Assembly (NCBI GenBank): GCA_025642075.2 | Contig: JAODUO010000465.1 | Coordinates: 503,501-567,500, forward strand | Reading direction: 5' to 3' | Source of the DNA: Ridgeia piscesae | Taxonomy: Eukaryota > Annelida > Polychaeta > Sabellida > Siboglinidae | Length of the DNA: 64,000 bases | Shown: piece after piece, positions 49,901-54,890 of the stretch | Layout: each line of letters begins with the position of its first letter | Numbering within the stretch: the stretch's first letter is position 1 | Notes under the pieces: model-generated | What the model saw: the letters and a program-made list of their open reading frames with translations, nothing else | What the model was told of the DNA's origin: nothing | Database searches by the model: none | Translations under genes and position numbers: made by a program

Positions 49901-52900
49901 CGGGAGACAGGGGGACATTGTTACATTCCCTGGGGTTCATTATATGTTCCCTGTGACTTTGTTTAGTGTTGAAGAACCTGAGGAGAAGGGCAAATGTTTG
50001 ATTTAACTGATCTGCCGGTGGTAGGGTGTACAACTGATCTGCCACGGGGTAGGGTGTACAACTGATCTGCCATGGGATAGGGTGTACAACTGATCTGCCA
50101 TGGGATAGGGTGTACAACTGATCTGCCATGGGATAGGGTGTACAACTGATCTGCCAGGGGGTATGGTGTACAACTGATCTACCATGGGGTAGGGTGTACA
50201 GCTGATCTGCCAGGGAGTAGGGTGTACAAGTGATCTGCCAGGGGGTAGGGTATACAATTGATCTGCCATGGGGTAGGGTGTACAACTGATCTGCCAGGGG
50301 ATAGGGTGTACAACTGATCTGCCAGGGGATAGGGTGTACAACTGATCTGCCAGGGGGTAGGGTGTACAACTGATCTGCCATGGGGTAGGGTGTACAACTG
50401 ATCTGCCAGGGTGTAGGGTGTACATCTGATCTGCCAGGGGATAGGGTGTACAGCTGATCTGCCAGGGTGTAGGGTGTACAGCTGATCTGCCAGGGGATAG
50501 GGTGTACAGCTGATCTGCCAGGGGGTAGGGTGTACAACTGATCTGCCAGGGGTAGGGTGTACAACTGATCTGCCAGGGGGTAGGGTGTACAGCTGATCTG
50601 CCATGGGTAGGGTGTACACCTGATCTGCCAGTGGGTAGGGTGTACAGCTGATCTGCCAGGGGGTAGGGTGTACAGCTGATTTGCCAGTGGGTAGGGTGTA
50701 CAGCTGATCTGCCAGGGGGTAGGGTGTACAGCTGATCTGCCAGTGGGTAGGGTGTACAACTGATCTGCCAGTGGGTAGGGTGTACAGCTGATCTGCCAGG
50801 GGGTAGGGTGTACAACTGATCTGCCAGGGGGTAGGGTGTACAGCTGATCTGCCAGGGGGTAGGGTGTACAGCTGATCTGCCAGGGGGTAGGGTGTACAAC
50901 TGATCTGCCATGGGGTAGGGTGTACAACTGATCTGCCAGGGGGTAGGGTGTACAACTGATCTGCCAGGGGGTAGGGTGTACAACTGATCTGCCAGGGGGT
51001 AGGGTGTACAACTGATCTGCCAGGGGTAGGGTGTACAACTGATCTGCCATGGGGTAGGGTGTACAACTGATCTGCCAGGGGGTGGGGTTTACAACTGATC
51101 TGCCAGGGGGTAGGGTGTACAACTGATCTGCCAGGTGGTAGGGTGTACAACTGATCTGCCATGGGGTAGGGTGTACAACTGATCTGCCAGGGGGTAGGGT
51201 GTACAACTGATCTGCCAGGGGGTAGGGTGTACAACTGATCTGCCAGGGGGTAGGGTGTACAACTGATCTGCCAGGGGGTAGGGTGTACAACTGATCTGCC
51301 AGGGGGTAGGGTGTACAACTGATCTGCCAGGGGGTAGGGTGTACAACTGATCTGCCAGGGGGTAGGGTGTACAACTGATCTGCCAGGGGGTAGGGTGTAC
51401 AACTGATCTGCCAGGGGGTAGGGTGTACAACTGATCTGCCAGGGGGTAGGGTGTACAACTGATCTGCCAGGGGGTAGGGTGTACAACTGATCTGCCAGGG
51501 GTAGGGTGTACAACTGATCTGCCAGGGGTAGGGTGTACAACTGATCTGCCGGGGGGTAGGGTGTACAACTGATCTGCCGGGGGGTAGGGTGTACAACTGA
51601 TCTGCCAGGGGGTAGGGTGTACAACTGATCTGCCGGGGGTTTAGGGTGTACAACTGATCTGCCAGGGGGTAGGGTGTACAACTGATCTGCCAGGGGGTAG
51701 GGTGTACAACTGATCTGCCAGGGGGTAGGGTGTACAACTGATCTGCCAGGGGGTAGGGTGTACAACTGATCTGCCAGGGGGTAGGGTGTACAACTGATCT
51801 GCCAGGGGGTAGGGTGTACAACTGATCTGCCAGGGGGTAGGGTGTAAAATGCATTGAGACATCCCAGGGATAATACTGTGCCTATTTATATAAGAACTTC
51901 TTGTTGATGTTGTCACATTGGTTGAGCAGCATTAGCGACGATGCTGACTGGTGTTGTTGATGCTGACGTCAGCGCCATGGTTGTTGTAGATGAGGATCCA
52001 TCTGCTGACAGATCTGCCGGTACAGGTTGACGGGGAGCCATGGATACAACCCGCAGGCCAAGTTGTGGTCTTACGGTCGGCCCTCAAGGTACCGGCTTCT
52101 TGTTTATTGTATATGTTTACCTAATTATTGTGTTTATTTGTGTTTTACTTTGTTAATTAATACTTTTAGAAACCAAAACCAAACATGCATTTTAAATATT
52201 GTTTCATTAAATGTGATTATCACATTGTACATTCATTGGAGACGATGCATCTGCACAGTTTATGCTTTTGTTTAAAGTAGGTTGCATATTATTTATAGAG
52301 AACGTTTGTTTATTTAGCATTTTAAAAAACAGCATTTGTGATGTGTGTGCTGTAAAGTGTCACAAATGAACTAAAATCTGATATATGAAATATATTATTA
52401 CTGTCATTCTCTTACGTGGGGCACCTGTATAGGTGACCCTAACTATTGTGATAATATTGTGATAATATTATGAACCAAGAAAATGCAGTTCCATTCAAGT
52501 AAGTGGTCCCAGGCCATAATGTGTAATTATCAACATTGCATGACAATAAAGAGTGGTACGTTAACAATACTTGGAGGACAGTCAGTATGGTACACTAGAT
52601 ATAGTTCAGGACAGACAAAAGTGAAAGGGACATTTTGGGAACATACTTCTACATAGTGCAAATCCTTGCGATGTTGTTTCTATGTGTTGTGTGTTGTTTT
52701 CACACTTTTTCACACATTTCTCAAATTCACCCAGTCCGTTGTCATGAAAATGAGTGTATGTGGATATATATATGTGACCTGTTCTAACGAAATGAGTCGC
52801 ATGTCAGCAAACTTGATTTCGAGAAAACATCGTATAAACATTGCAAGGCGATATTTAACGATTTTGACTTTTCGTCACCATAACACACTTTAATGTCTTT

Positions 52901-53873
52901 TCTATCAACTGTCAATGCATATTTACCATTTATATTACTATTTAGTACATTTTACTACCTTTTTAGAAAGGCTACGTAACATTTCACGCATGAATTTCGT
53001 AAAACAAAATCGATAAATCGCACTTGTTCGAGTCGCATTCTTCGGGATTTCCCTTGCCGCATGGCGGACATATTTGGTACTACGGGAAAGCCCAGCATGT
53101 CCACTGTCTGAATCTGCTAGAGGAAATCCCCAATGACGTCAATTTTAGCCAATAGGAACGTTTAACTGAGAGACCCATCTGTAAACAAACGTCACCAGTT
53201 GTCAGGCACAGCTCATAGCGGTCTCCTGATTGGTTTAAAGCTGCGAACACATGCGCAGTGTGCACTCGCTAGCAGTAAACAAGTGGAATCGACCGGATCG
53301 CCGCAACGAAACATTGCTAAATACTCGGATTATGTTGCGATAACCATAATAAACAACTTGCAAGACATATCTTCGACAATAAGCGCGACTTGGGAGGGGG
53401 TTTAGAATACATCAAAATGTGAAATAGAAGCAAAACAGCTGAATTAGGAATGACAATGCACTCGATCATGTACTTGTGTGACCGCGAACTTCAAATGCGA
53501 TTTTCTCAGTTTGAAGCTTTCTACCCCGGGCATGTTCAGTGAATGTTTTTTTTACATGTGACTCATTTCGTTAGAACAGGTCACATATATGCGTGTATAT
53601 GATTATAAATAAATCGTTTTGAAGTTTATGTTTTGGGGTCACAGGACGACGGCAGAAAATGTGCCATGTGACCACCACGTAACAATACATTTCTTGTTGT
53701 TTGCTTATGTTGAATATAATGTTATAATTTAATTTGATTTGCAGGCAACTATGCTCAAGAAGTCCAAGAACAAGATCAAACGACGTAACACGGAGCCCAA
53801 CATCTACTTCCCTAATGAAGCCAGTCTCCAGCCACAGTCACCTTGTGCAGATGGCGTCAGTGGACCATTATAG
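15070..53873 (+). CDS. DGKQ: Diacylglycerol kinase theta, complete gene (22 coding exons)
   Basis: Coding exons: 15070-15247, 18084-18163, 31682-31784, 32985-33073, 34868-34999, 35214-35355, 37262-37366, 38074-38168, 38571-38643, 39026-39173, 39818-39923, 40725-40838, 41106-41256, 43342-43499, 44085-44236, 44942-45090, 45451-45559, 45743-45946, 48218-48373, 49706-49871, 51990-52088, 53745-53873. The sum is 2838 nt, 945 residues plus stop, and every junction phase agrees. The enzyme phosphorylates diacylglycerol to phosphatidic acid with ATP, ending DAG signals and making PA at membranes. Domains: C1 at 28-77, 91-138 and 157-207, all zinc ligands present; Ras-association-like regions at about 277-505; DAGKc from about 567 with C-GGDGT at 624-629; DAGKa from about 735 to 890. 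Three C1 domains plus RA before the kinase, without EF hands or ankyrin repeats, is specific to the theta type. One oddity is NVKSGG where kinases of this family usually have NPKSGG. Confidence 0.95.
15248..16716. other. DGKQ intron 1, 5' part
   Basis: The first 500 bp are CpG-richer with short frames but no supportable exon. The rest is AT-rich and unremarkable. Confidence 0.4.
16717..17060. mobile_element. TIR-type repeat, GCTTTATKCAG family
   Basis: Begins GCTTTATTCAGAGACCCATC, carries the paired motifs GGATGGGTAAAA and GGATGGGTGGAAATATGG, and ends near GATCTTGCATAA. The same order is seen at 20826, where the terminal inverted repeats are clear. A TG/TA microsatellite (16935-16975) lies inside. 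In DGKQ intron 1. Confidence 0.6.
18084..18163 (+). CDS. DGKQ: DGKQ exon 2: second half of C1-1
   Basis: Acceptor TTTTTGTTTGCAG, donor GTCAAG|GTAAGT. Encodes [18 protein letters not shown], completing the zinc ligands C61, H66, C69 and C77. The C1-1 spacing is the canonical H-x12-C-x2-C-x13-C-x2-C-x4-H-x2-C-x7-C. Confidence 0.95.
18485..18900. repeat. Dispersed repeat shared with 5925-6290 and 3049-3125
   Basis: Includes the segment ATTTCTTTCTTGTGCTCCTG matching 3070-3095, then the segment matching 5960-6290. This copy appears to contain both parts seen separately near MRNIP. Confidence 0.65.
19752..19890. mobile_element. Fragment of the GCTTTATKCAG-type repeat
   Basis: GGCTTTAGTCAGAGACC at the left edge, then GGATGGGTAGAAATATTGG and GGAGCAAAAAATG as in the other copies; the right end is lost. 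Confidence 0.55.
20826..22086. mobile_element. TIR element split by a nested insertion
   Basis: Left end GCTTTATGCAG (20826-20836) and right end CTGCATAAAGC (22076-22086) are perfect inverted repeats. The body is interrupted at 21078-22030 by a different element. Without the insertion it would be about 310 bp, the size of the copy at 16717. No transposase is encoded, so it is non-autonomous. Confidence 0.7.
21078..22030. mobile_element. hAT-like non-autonomous element, copy 1 (nested)
   Basis: Starts TAAGGATGGGATGAATATTC and ends ATTCGTTCCGTCCTTA, imperfect terminal inverted repeats. Flanking 8-mers ATCCATGT and ATCCACAC match at 6 of 8 positions, fitting an aged 8-bp hAT-style target duplication. 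Subterminal ATTCGAATTTG-type motifs occur at both ends. The same element occurs at 26866-27467. Confidence 0.7.
22866..23757 (+). mobile_element. LINE 3' fragment (decayed ORF2 C-terminus)
   Basis: The + frame at 22872-23093 reads [20 protein letters not shown] and [12 protein letters not shown]. After a break, a second frame around 23310-23541 reads [19 protein letters not shown] and ends LLTTAP-stop. These are typical of the region after the RT domain in CR1-like LINEs. The 3' end carries CTCCGGCAACGGAGGC, a small hairpin, and a (TAA)n tail at 23737-23757. Broken by stops, so inactive. Inside DGKQ intron 2. Confidence 0.75.
24688..24855. repeat. GTGCAC-rich degenerate repeat
   Basis: Repeated CAGTGCACTT / GTGCAC motifs at irregular spacing of about 20-40 bp. 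The motif resembles the GTGCACT-rich array in intron 7 (37529-37845). Confidence 0.6.
24955..26821. repeat. 38-bp minisatellite, about 48 copies (DGKQ intron 2)
   Basis: The unit includes TTCTGTAACCAGTGGGTGGC then ACTATAGTGACTGAAGAC. Variants are arranged in blocks: the 5' half mostly has ACTATAGTGA and GAAGAC, the 3' half ACTGTAGYGA and GTAGGC, suggesting growth in domains. A few units are shortened by one or two bases. Open minus-strand frames of up to 397 codons arise from the repeat and are not genes. Confidence 0.97.
26866..27467. mobile_element. hAT-like non-autonomous element, copy 2
   Basis: Starts TAAGGATGGGACGAAATTTG and ends TTCATCCCATCCTTA. Flanking 8-mers GACAACAC and GACAACAT match at 7 of 8, a good 8-bp target duplication. 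The inside matches copy 1 at several blocks (for example AAAGTAAACAAAAAGATC) but it is shorter, 602 against 953 bp. Confidence 0.75.
27476..28671. other. DGKQ intron 2 sequence, nothing recognised
   Basis: Unique-looking AT-rich intron sequence with only short chance frames. Confidence 0.5.
28672..28865. repeat. Dispersed repeat, second copy of 14008-14200
   Basis: Same order of motifs as at 14008, starting AATGTTTATTGATTTATATA. Similarity fades at about 28865. Confidence 0.75.
28866..31261. other. DGKQ intron 2 sequence, nothing recognised
   Basis: About 2.4 kb without visible exon, tandem repeat or mobile-element signature. Confidence 0.45.
31262..31565 (-). mobile_element. tRNA-derived SINE
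   Basis: On the minus strand an A-box-like GCTCATTGACCAGAGC (from 31553 down) is followed by GTCAGACCCTTAACC, resembling a tRNA-Lys anticodon arm, and an exact B box GGTTCAAATCC (31511-31501). The body runs to AAAGCGCTTTGAGC near 31300. Part of the body (about 31320-31440) is also present at 60765-60960. It ends about 115 bp before DGKQ exon 3. Confidence 0.7.
31682..31784 (+). CDS. DGKQ: DGKQ exon 3: first half of C1-2
   Basis: Acceptor CTTCTCTTCCAG, donor GAAA|GTGAGT, phase 1. Encodes [20 protein letters not shown] then [14 protein letters not shown], with zinc ligands H91, C104, C107 and C119. Confidence 0.95.
32303..32984 (+). repeat. 15 extra copies of the exon 4 acceptor plus exon start, 45-bp unit
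   Basis: The unit is TTTGTTTCAG followed by TCTGTGAGTACTACAGTCAC and ATGGAGTG, the real splice acceptor and first 28 nt of exon 4, plus a short TGTGATG link. Exon-like starts occur at 32313, 32356, 32401, 32444, 32489, 32536, 32581, 32626, 32670, 32713, 32756, 32805, 32850, 32895 and 32940; the real one is 32985. Spacing is 43-49 bp upstream but exactly 45 for the last five. Confidence 0.97.
32985..33073 (+). CDS. DGKQ: DGKQ exon 4: second half of C1-2
   Basis: Encodes [17 protein letters not shown] (ligands C122, H127, C130, C138) and [12 protein letters not shown]. It begins after the last TTTGTTTCAG of the array and ends at GACAAG|GTCAGT. The true start is taken as the copy that continues into unique coding sequence. 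Because the unit is 45 bp and open, use of acceptors at 32940, 32895, 32850 or 32805 would add 15, 30, 45 or 60 in-frame residues inside the zinc domain. Confidence 0.93.
33085..33592. repeat. 42-bp minisatellite at the start of DGKQ intron 4
   Basis: About 11 copies of a unit containing CCACACAACCATTGTACC and ACACACAGTCTCAATACTCT. It begins about 12-20 bp after the exon 4 donor and ends where the next array begins. Open in several frames because 42 is a multiple of three; not a gene. Confidence 0.97.
33595..34867 (+). repeat. 28-bp minisatellite of acceptor-like units before exon 5
   Basis: About 40-45 copies of a unit containing TTGTTGTGGTTTCAG and TCTGTAGACTC; (TTG)n expansions stretch some units at 33660-34180. 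The last unit supplies the real acceptor of exon 5 (GTTGTGGTTTCAG|TCTATG), so the array runs up to the exon without a gap. Each unit carries a U-rich tract and CAG, a plausible decoy acceptor. Confidence 0.97.
34868..34999 (+). CDS. DGKQ: DGKQ exon 5: C1-3, first part
   Basis: 44 codons, phase 0 to 0. Encodes [20 protein letters not shown] and [12 protein letters not shown], with ligands H157, C170, C173, C188 and C191. The HHWREGNLP motif is characteristic of the third C1 domain of theta-type kinases. Donor GTCACG|GTAAGA. Confidence 0.96.
35214..35355 (+). CDS. DGKQ: DGKQ exon 6: end of C1-3 and linker
   Basis: Acceptor TTGTTGTCCCAG, donor ACAAG|GTTGGC, phase 1. Encodes [20 protein letters not shown], giving ligands H196, C199 and C207, then the theta-type segment [14 protein letters not shown]. 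Confidence 0.95.
35665..36173. mobile_element. DNA transposon-derived TIR element, copy 1
   Basis: Perfect 30-bp terminal inverted repeats: left starts TATATGTGACGTGTTCTAAC, right is its exact complement ending GTCACATATA. About 509 bp, no transposase. Terminal TA bases may be the target duplication (Tc1/mariner-like), but superfamily is not certain. Second copy at 52768. In DGKQ intron 6. Confidence 0.85.
36303..37066. repeat. 42-bp minisatellite (DGKQ intron 6)
   Basis: About 18 copies of a unit containing TGAGTATGTCAAGTGTGTGG and GACAGAGGTAATGTGTAGAC. Variants with ATGTCTGTGG or TTGTGTGTAG alternate in blocks. It ends about 195 bp before exon 7. Minus-strand open frames are artefacts. Confidence 0.97.
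37262..37366 (+). CDS. DGKQ: DGKQ exon 7: charged linker
   Basis: Encodes [20 protein letters not shown] and [15 protein letters not shown]. Acidic/lysine-rich, low complexity, linking C1-3 to the Ras-association region. Acceptor TTTCTACCTCCAG, donor GATGAAG|GTAAAT, phases 1 and 1. Being low complexity it is poorly conserved, but phase and position support it. Confidence 0.85.
37529..37845. repeat. GTGCACT-rich minisatellite (DGKQ intron 7)
   Basis: About 9-10 degenerate units of 31-41 bp with CAGTGCACTCATGCACACAG and TACCAGTGCACTCGGTCCC. It starts about 160 bp after exon 7. Confidence 0.9.
38074..38168 (+). CDS. DGKQ: DGKQ exon 8: start of RA-like region
   Basis: Acceptor TTTTTTTGTAG, donor CTGCTA|GTAGGT. 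Encodes [20 protein letters not shown] and [11 protein letters not shown]. The FDGD start is typical of this region in theta kinases. The donor was chosen because it joins in frame to EVALRTFH. Confidence 0.9.
38571..38643 (+). CDS. DGKQ: DGKQ exon 9: RA-like region
   Basis: Acceptor TCTCGCTCTCAG, donor CAAAG|GTCAGT, phase 1. Encodes [20 protein letters not shown]. Confidence 0.93.
39026..39173 (+). CDS. DGKQ: DGKQ exon 10: RA-like region, RVYPGGLR end
   Basis: Acceptor GCTTGCTTTCAG, donor TTGAG|GTTCGT, phase 2. Encodes [38 protein letters not shown] and LR. The H-I-R-V-Y-P-G-x-L pattern fits theta-type kinases. Confidence 0.93.
39818..39923 (+). CDS. DGKQ: DGKQ exon 11: Ras-association domain core
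   Basis: Chosen acceptor is CATTGCAG ending at 39817, because it joins exon 10 in phase and leaves the frame open; an upstream CTACAAG would break the frame. Encodes [20 protein letters not shown] and [15 protein letters not shown]. Donor GAC-GAG|GTAAAC. Confidence 0.88.
40725..40838 (+). CDS. DGKQ: DGKQ exon 12: Ras-association domain
   Basis: Encodes [20 protein letters not shown] and [16 protein letters not shown]. Donor CGCAGG|GTGAGT. The 5' border is uncertain: acceptors ending GACGAAG (exon start 40725) or GAAGAAG (40728) are both in frame and differ by one Lys. The pyrimidine tract there is weak. Confidence 0.87.
41106..41256 (+). CDS. DGKQ: DGKQ exon 13: post-RA region
   Basis: Acceptor TGGTGTTTCAG, donor GCAAAG|GTAAGT, phase 1. 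Encodes [20 protein letters not shown] and [20 protein letters not shown]. The RFYLKE and VGNLPTGLS blocks match the family's RA-to-kinase region. Confidence 0.95.
41334..42703. repeat. 21-bp minisatellite, about 65 copies (DGKQ intron 13)
   Basis: The unit is GTAGGTCTCTGTCTGGCATAT or close variants. The 5' half mixes CATAAG and CATATG units with TGTCTGG; the 3' third is more uniform with TGGCTGG. Units are broken by occasional deletions (for example CTCTCTGG) and by three CTCTGATTCTCTG insertions at about 42127, 42331 and 42505. The period being a multiple of three creates a 482-codon minus-strand frame that is an artefact. Confidence 0.97.
42715..43341. other. DGKQ intron 13, 3' part
   Basis: AT-rich, nothing recognised apart from a short ATT run near 43278-43291. 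Confidence 0.45.
43342..43499 (+). CDS. DGKQ: DGKQ exon 14: post-RA region
   Basis: Acceptor TTGGTGTTTCAG, donor ATACAG|GTGAGT, phase 0. Encodes [40 protein letters not shown] and LLLPNIQ. Corresponds to the segment just before the catalytic domain. Confidence 0.95.
43911..44055. repeat. 16-bp minisatellite just before exon 15
   Basis: About nine units of GTGATCCGCCCCTGGT type. The sequence directly before the exon 15 acceptor (TTGATCTGTTGCAG) resembles the unit variant GTGATCTGTTCCTGGT, so the array may have grown from the acceptor side. Confidence 0.9.
44085..44236 (+). CDS. DGKQ: DGKQ exon 15: start of catalytic domain
   Basis: Acceptor GATCTGTTGCAG, donor CCTGG|GTGAGT, phase 2. Encodes [38 protein letters not shown] and PLPG. 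LNPHQV and GGPLPG are strong kinase-family motifs. NVKSGG replaces the usual NPKSGG (codon GTG for Val 575). Confidence 0.96.
44202..44440 (+). repeat. Five copies of the exon 15 end with its donor, 46-bp unit
   Basis: The last 35 nt of exon 15 (from GTGTACAACC through ACTGCCTGG) plus GTGAGTAGATC are repeated. Donor GT positions are 44237 (real), 44283, 44329, 44375 and 44421. Later copies differ by one or two bases (TATAACC, ACAATTGCC). Reading past the first donor meets a TGA at once (GGG TGA). Confidence 0.97.
44463..44897. repeat. 27-bp minisatellite (DGKQ intron 15)
   Basis: About 16 copies of AATGACTGATCCGGTGTACT plus TTTATAT, ending about 45 bp before exon 16. With the donor array it fills nearly all of intron 15. 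Confidence 0.97.
44942..45090 (+). CDS. DGKQ: DGKQ exon 16: nucleotide-binding GGDGT
   Basis: Acceptor ACTGGTTGCAG, donor GGCACAG|GTATGT, phase 1. Encodes [20 protein letters not shown] then GWALSCLDN, and [11 protein letters not shown] across the next junction. GGDGT (625-629) is the ATP-binding glycine loop of the DAGKc fold. Confidence 0.97.
45451..45559 (+). CDS. DGKQ: DGKQ exon 17: catalytic domain
   Basis: Acceptor TTGACGTTGACAG, donor TTGGACAG|GTTGTT, phase 2. Encodes [20 protein letters not shown] and [22 protein letters not shown] is a signature of the kinase family. Confidence 0.96.
45743..45946 (+). CDS. DGKQ: DGKQ exon 18: start of accessory domain
   Basis: Acceptor ACATTTCTGCACAG, donor AACAGCAG|GTAGGG, phase 2. 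Encodes [20 protein letters not shown], then [20 protein letters not shown] and [13 protein letters not shown]-x-G-I-G-x-D-A is the DAGKa signature. Confidence 0.96.
46348..47680. mobile_element. hAT-type non-autonomous transposon (DGKQ intron 18)
   Basis: Left end CAGAGCTGTAACAAGTACAT and right end ATTACGGCTCTG form imperfect terminal inverted repeats, with AAGTACTTTTACTT-rich subterminal repeats at both ends. Flanking 8-mers GGCCGGAG and GTTCGGAG match at 6 of 8. 1333 bp. No convincing transposase frame, so it is non-autonomous or decayed. Confidence 0.8.
47811..48207. repeat. 20-bp minisatellite abutting exon 19
   Basis: About 20 units of CTTGTCACACACGTCTTTAT type with deletions. The array ends about 10 bp before the exon 19 acceptor CGTCCTTGTTCCAG, which itself looks like a unit variant, so the array may supply the pyrimidine tract. 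Confidence 0.95.
48218..48373 (+). CDS. DGKQ: DGKQ exon 19: accessory domain
   Basis: Donor CTCAG|GTACGG, phases 2 and 2. Encodes [40 protein letters not shown] and IL. The SRLHNK junction with exon 18 is typical of DAGKa. Confidence 0.96.
48374..49705. other. DGKQ intron 19, nothing recognised
   Basis: About 1.3 kb of AT-rich sequence. One internal stretch (about 48730-49030) is richer in CpG, but no exon or element was identified. Confidence 0.45.
49706..49871 (+). CDS. DGKQ: DGKQ exon 20: accessory domain
   Basis: Acceptor TGTGTGTTGACAG, donor GGACAT|GTGAGT, phase 0. Encodes [40 protein letters not shown] and [10 protein letters not shown]-x-S-G and D-G-x-L-E-x-x-x-V-x-G are DAGKa signatures. 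Confidence 0.97.
50008..51848. repeat. 27-bp minisatellite, about 68 copies (DGKQ intron 20)
   Basis: The unit contains ACTGATCTGCCAGGGGGTAG and GGTGTACA. The 3' half is nearly homogeneous; the 5' half mixes GGGATAG, ATGGGG and TACAGCTG variants. It is the longest array by copy number and occupies about 87% of the intron. Minus-strand frames up to 652 codons come from the period. Confidence 0.97.
51990..52088 (+). CDS. DGKQ: DGKQ exon 21: end of accessory domain
   Basis: Acceptor GGTTGTTGTAG, donor CTCAAG|GTACCG, 33 codons, phase 0 to 0. Encodes [20 protein letters not shown] and [22 protein letters not shown] is strongly conserved. An inner CAG at 52025 would lose 12 residues needed by the domain, so the upstream acceptor was chosen. 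Confidence 0.92.
52768..53590. mobile_element. DNA transposon-derived TIR element, copy 2
   Basis: Left end ATATATGTGACCTGTTCTAA and its exact complement at the right end. The outer 130 bp and the region near the right end match copy 1 (35665-36173), but the middle is about 310 bp longer, so copy 1 may be an internally deleted relative. In DGKQ intron 21. Confidence 0.85.
53745..53873 (+). CDS. DGKQ: DGKQ exon 22: C-terminus and stop
   Basis: Acceptor TTTGATTTGCAG. Encodes [34 protein letters not shown] and ADGVSGPL, then TAG at 53871. A basic patch follows the kinase as in other theta kinases. The last codons and stop (GTGGACCATTATAG) are also the first unit of the array that follows, so the original C-terminus may have been different. 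Confidence 0.88.
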   Translation, partial: ATMLKKSKNKIKRRNTEPNIYFPNEASLQPQSPCADGVSGPL

Positions 53874-54890
53874 GCAGGGTGAGTGTACCGTTATAGGCAG
53901 GGTGAGTGGACCATTATAGGCAGGGTGATGGACCATTATAGGCAGGGTGAGTGGACCATTATAGGCAGGGTGAGTGGACCATTATAGGCAGGGTGAGTGG
54001 ACCATTATAGGCAGGGTGAGTGGACCATTATAGGCAGGGTGAGTGACCCTTATAGCAGGGTGGGTGGACCATTTTAGGATGTGTGAGGGATTATATCAGG
54101 GTAGTCAGTGCAGACCATTATAGGCAGGGAGAGTGGACCATTATAGGCAGGGTGAGTGGACCATTATAGGCATGGAGAGTGGACCATTATAGGCAGGGTG
54201 AGTGGACCATTATAGGCAGGGTGAATGGACCATTATAGGCAGGGTGAGTGGACCATTATAGGCAGGGTGAGTGGACCATTATAGGCAGGGTGAGTGGACC
54301 ATTATAGGCAGGGTGAGTTACCCTTATTGGAGGGTGGATGGACCATTTTAGGATGTGTGAGAGGATTTTTATAGTCAGGGTGAGTGGACCATTATAGATA
54401 CATGGACCATTATAGGCAGGGTGAGTGGACCATTATAGGCAGGGTGAGTGGACCATTATAAGCAGGGTGAGTGGACCATTATAGGCAGGGTGAGTTACCC
54501 TTATTGGAGGGTGGATGGACCATTTTAGGATGTGTGAGGGATTTTATAGTCAGGGTGAGTGGACCATTATAGATACATGGACCATTATAGGCAGGGTGAG
54601 TGGACCATTATAGGCAGGGTGAGTGGACCATTATAGGCAGGGTGAGTGGACCATTATAAGCAGGGAGAGTGGACCATTATAGGCAGGGTGAGTGGACCAT
54701 TATAGGCAGGGTGAGTGGACCATTATAGGCAGGGAGAGTGGACCATTATAGGCAGGGTGAGTGGACCATTATAGGCAGGGTGAGTGGACCATTATAGATA
54801 CATGGACCATTATAGGCAGGGTGTATGGACCATTTTCGAAAGAGTGAGAGGACCTTCATAGGCAGGGCGAGTGGACCATTATAGGTAACA
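53861..54890 (+). repeat. 23-bp minisatellite starting in the last DGKQ codons
   Basis: About 40 units of GGCAGGGTGAGTGGACCATT plus ATA. A longer block containing TTACCCTTATTGGAGGGTGG and GGACCATTTTAGGATGTG is itself duplicated (about 54315-54415 and 54490-54590), a higher-order repeat of about 175 bp. Each unit contains CAGGGTGAGT, a near-perfect match to U1 snRNA / 5' splice site consensus. Confidence 0.97.

Noticed and set aside
49896..51854. Very long minus-strand open frame (652 codons) of a repeated nonapeptide
   Set aside because: It is the 27-bp intron 20 array; the period is a multiple of three, so any frame without a stop in the unit stays open. It lies between two solid DGKQ exons.
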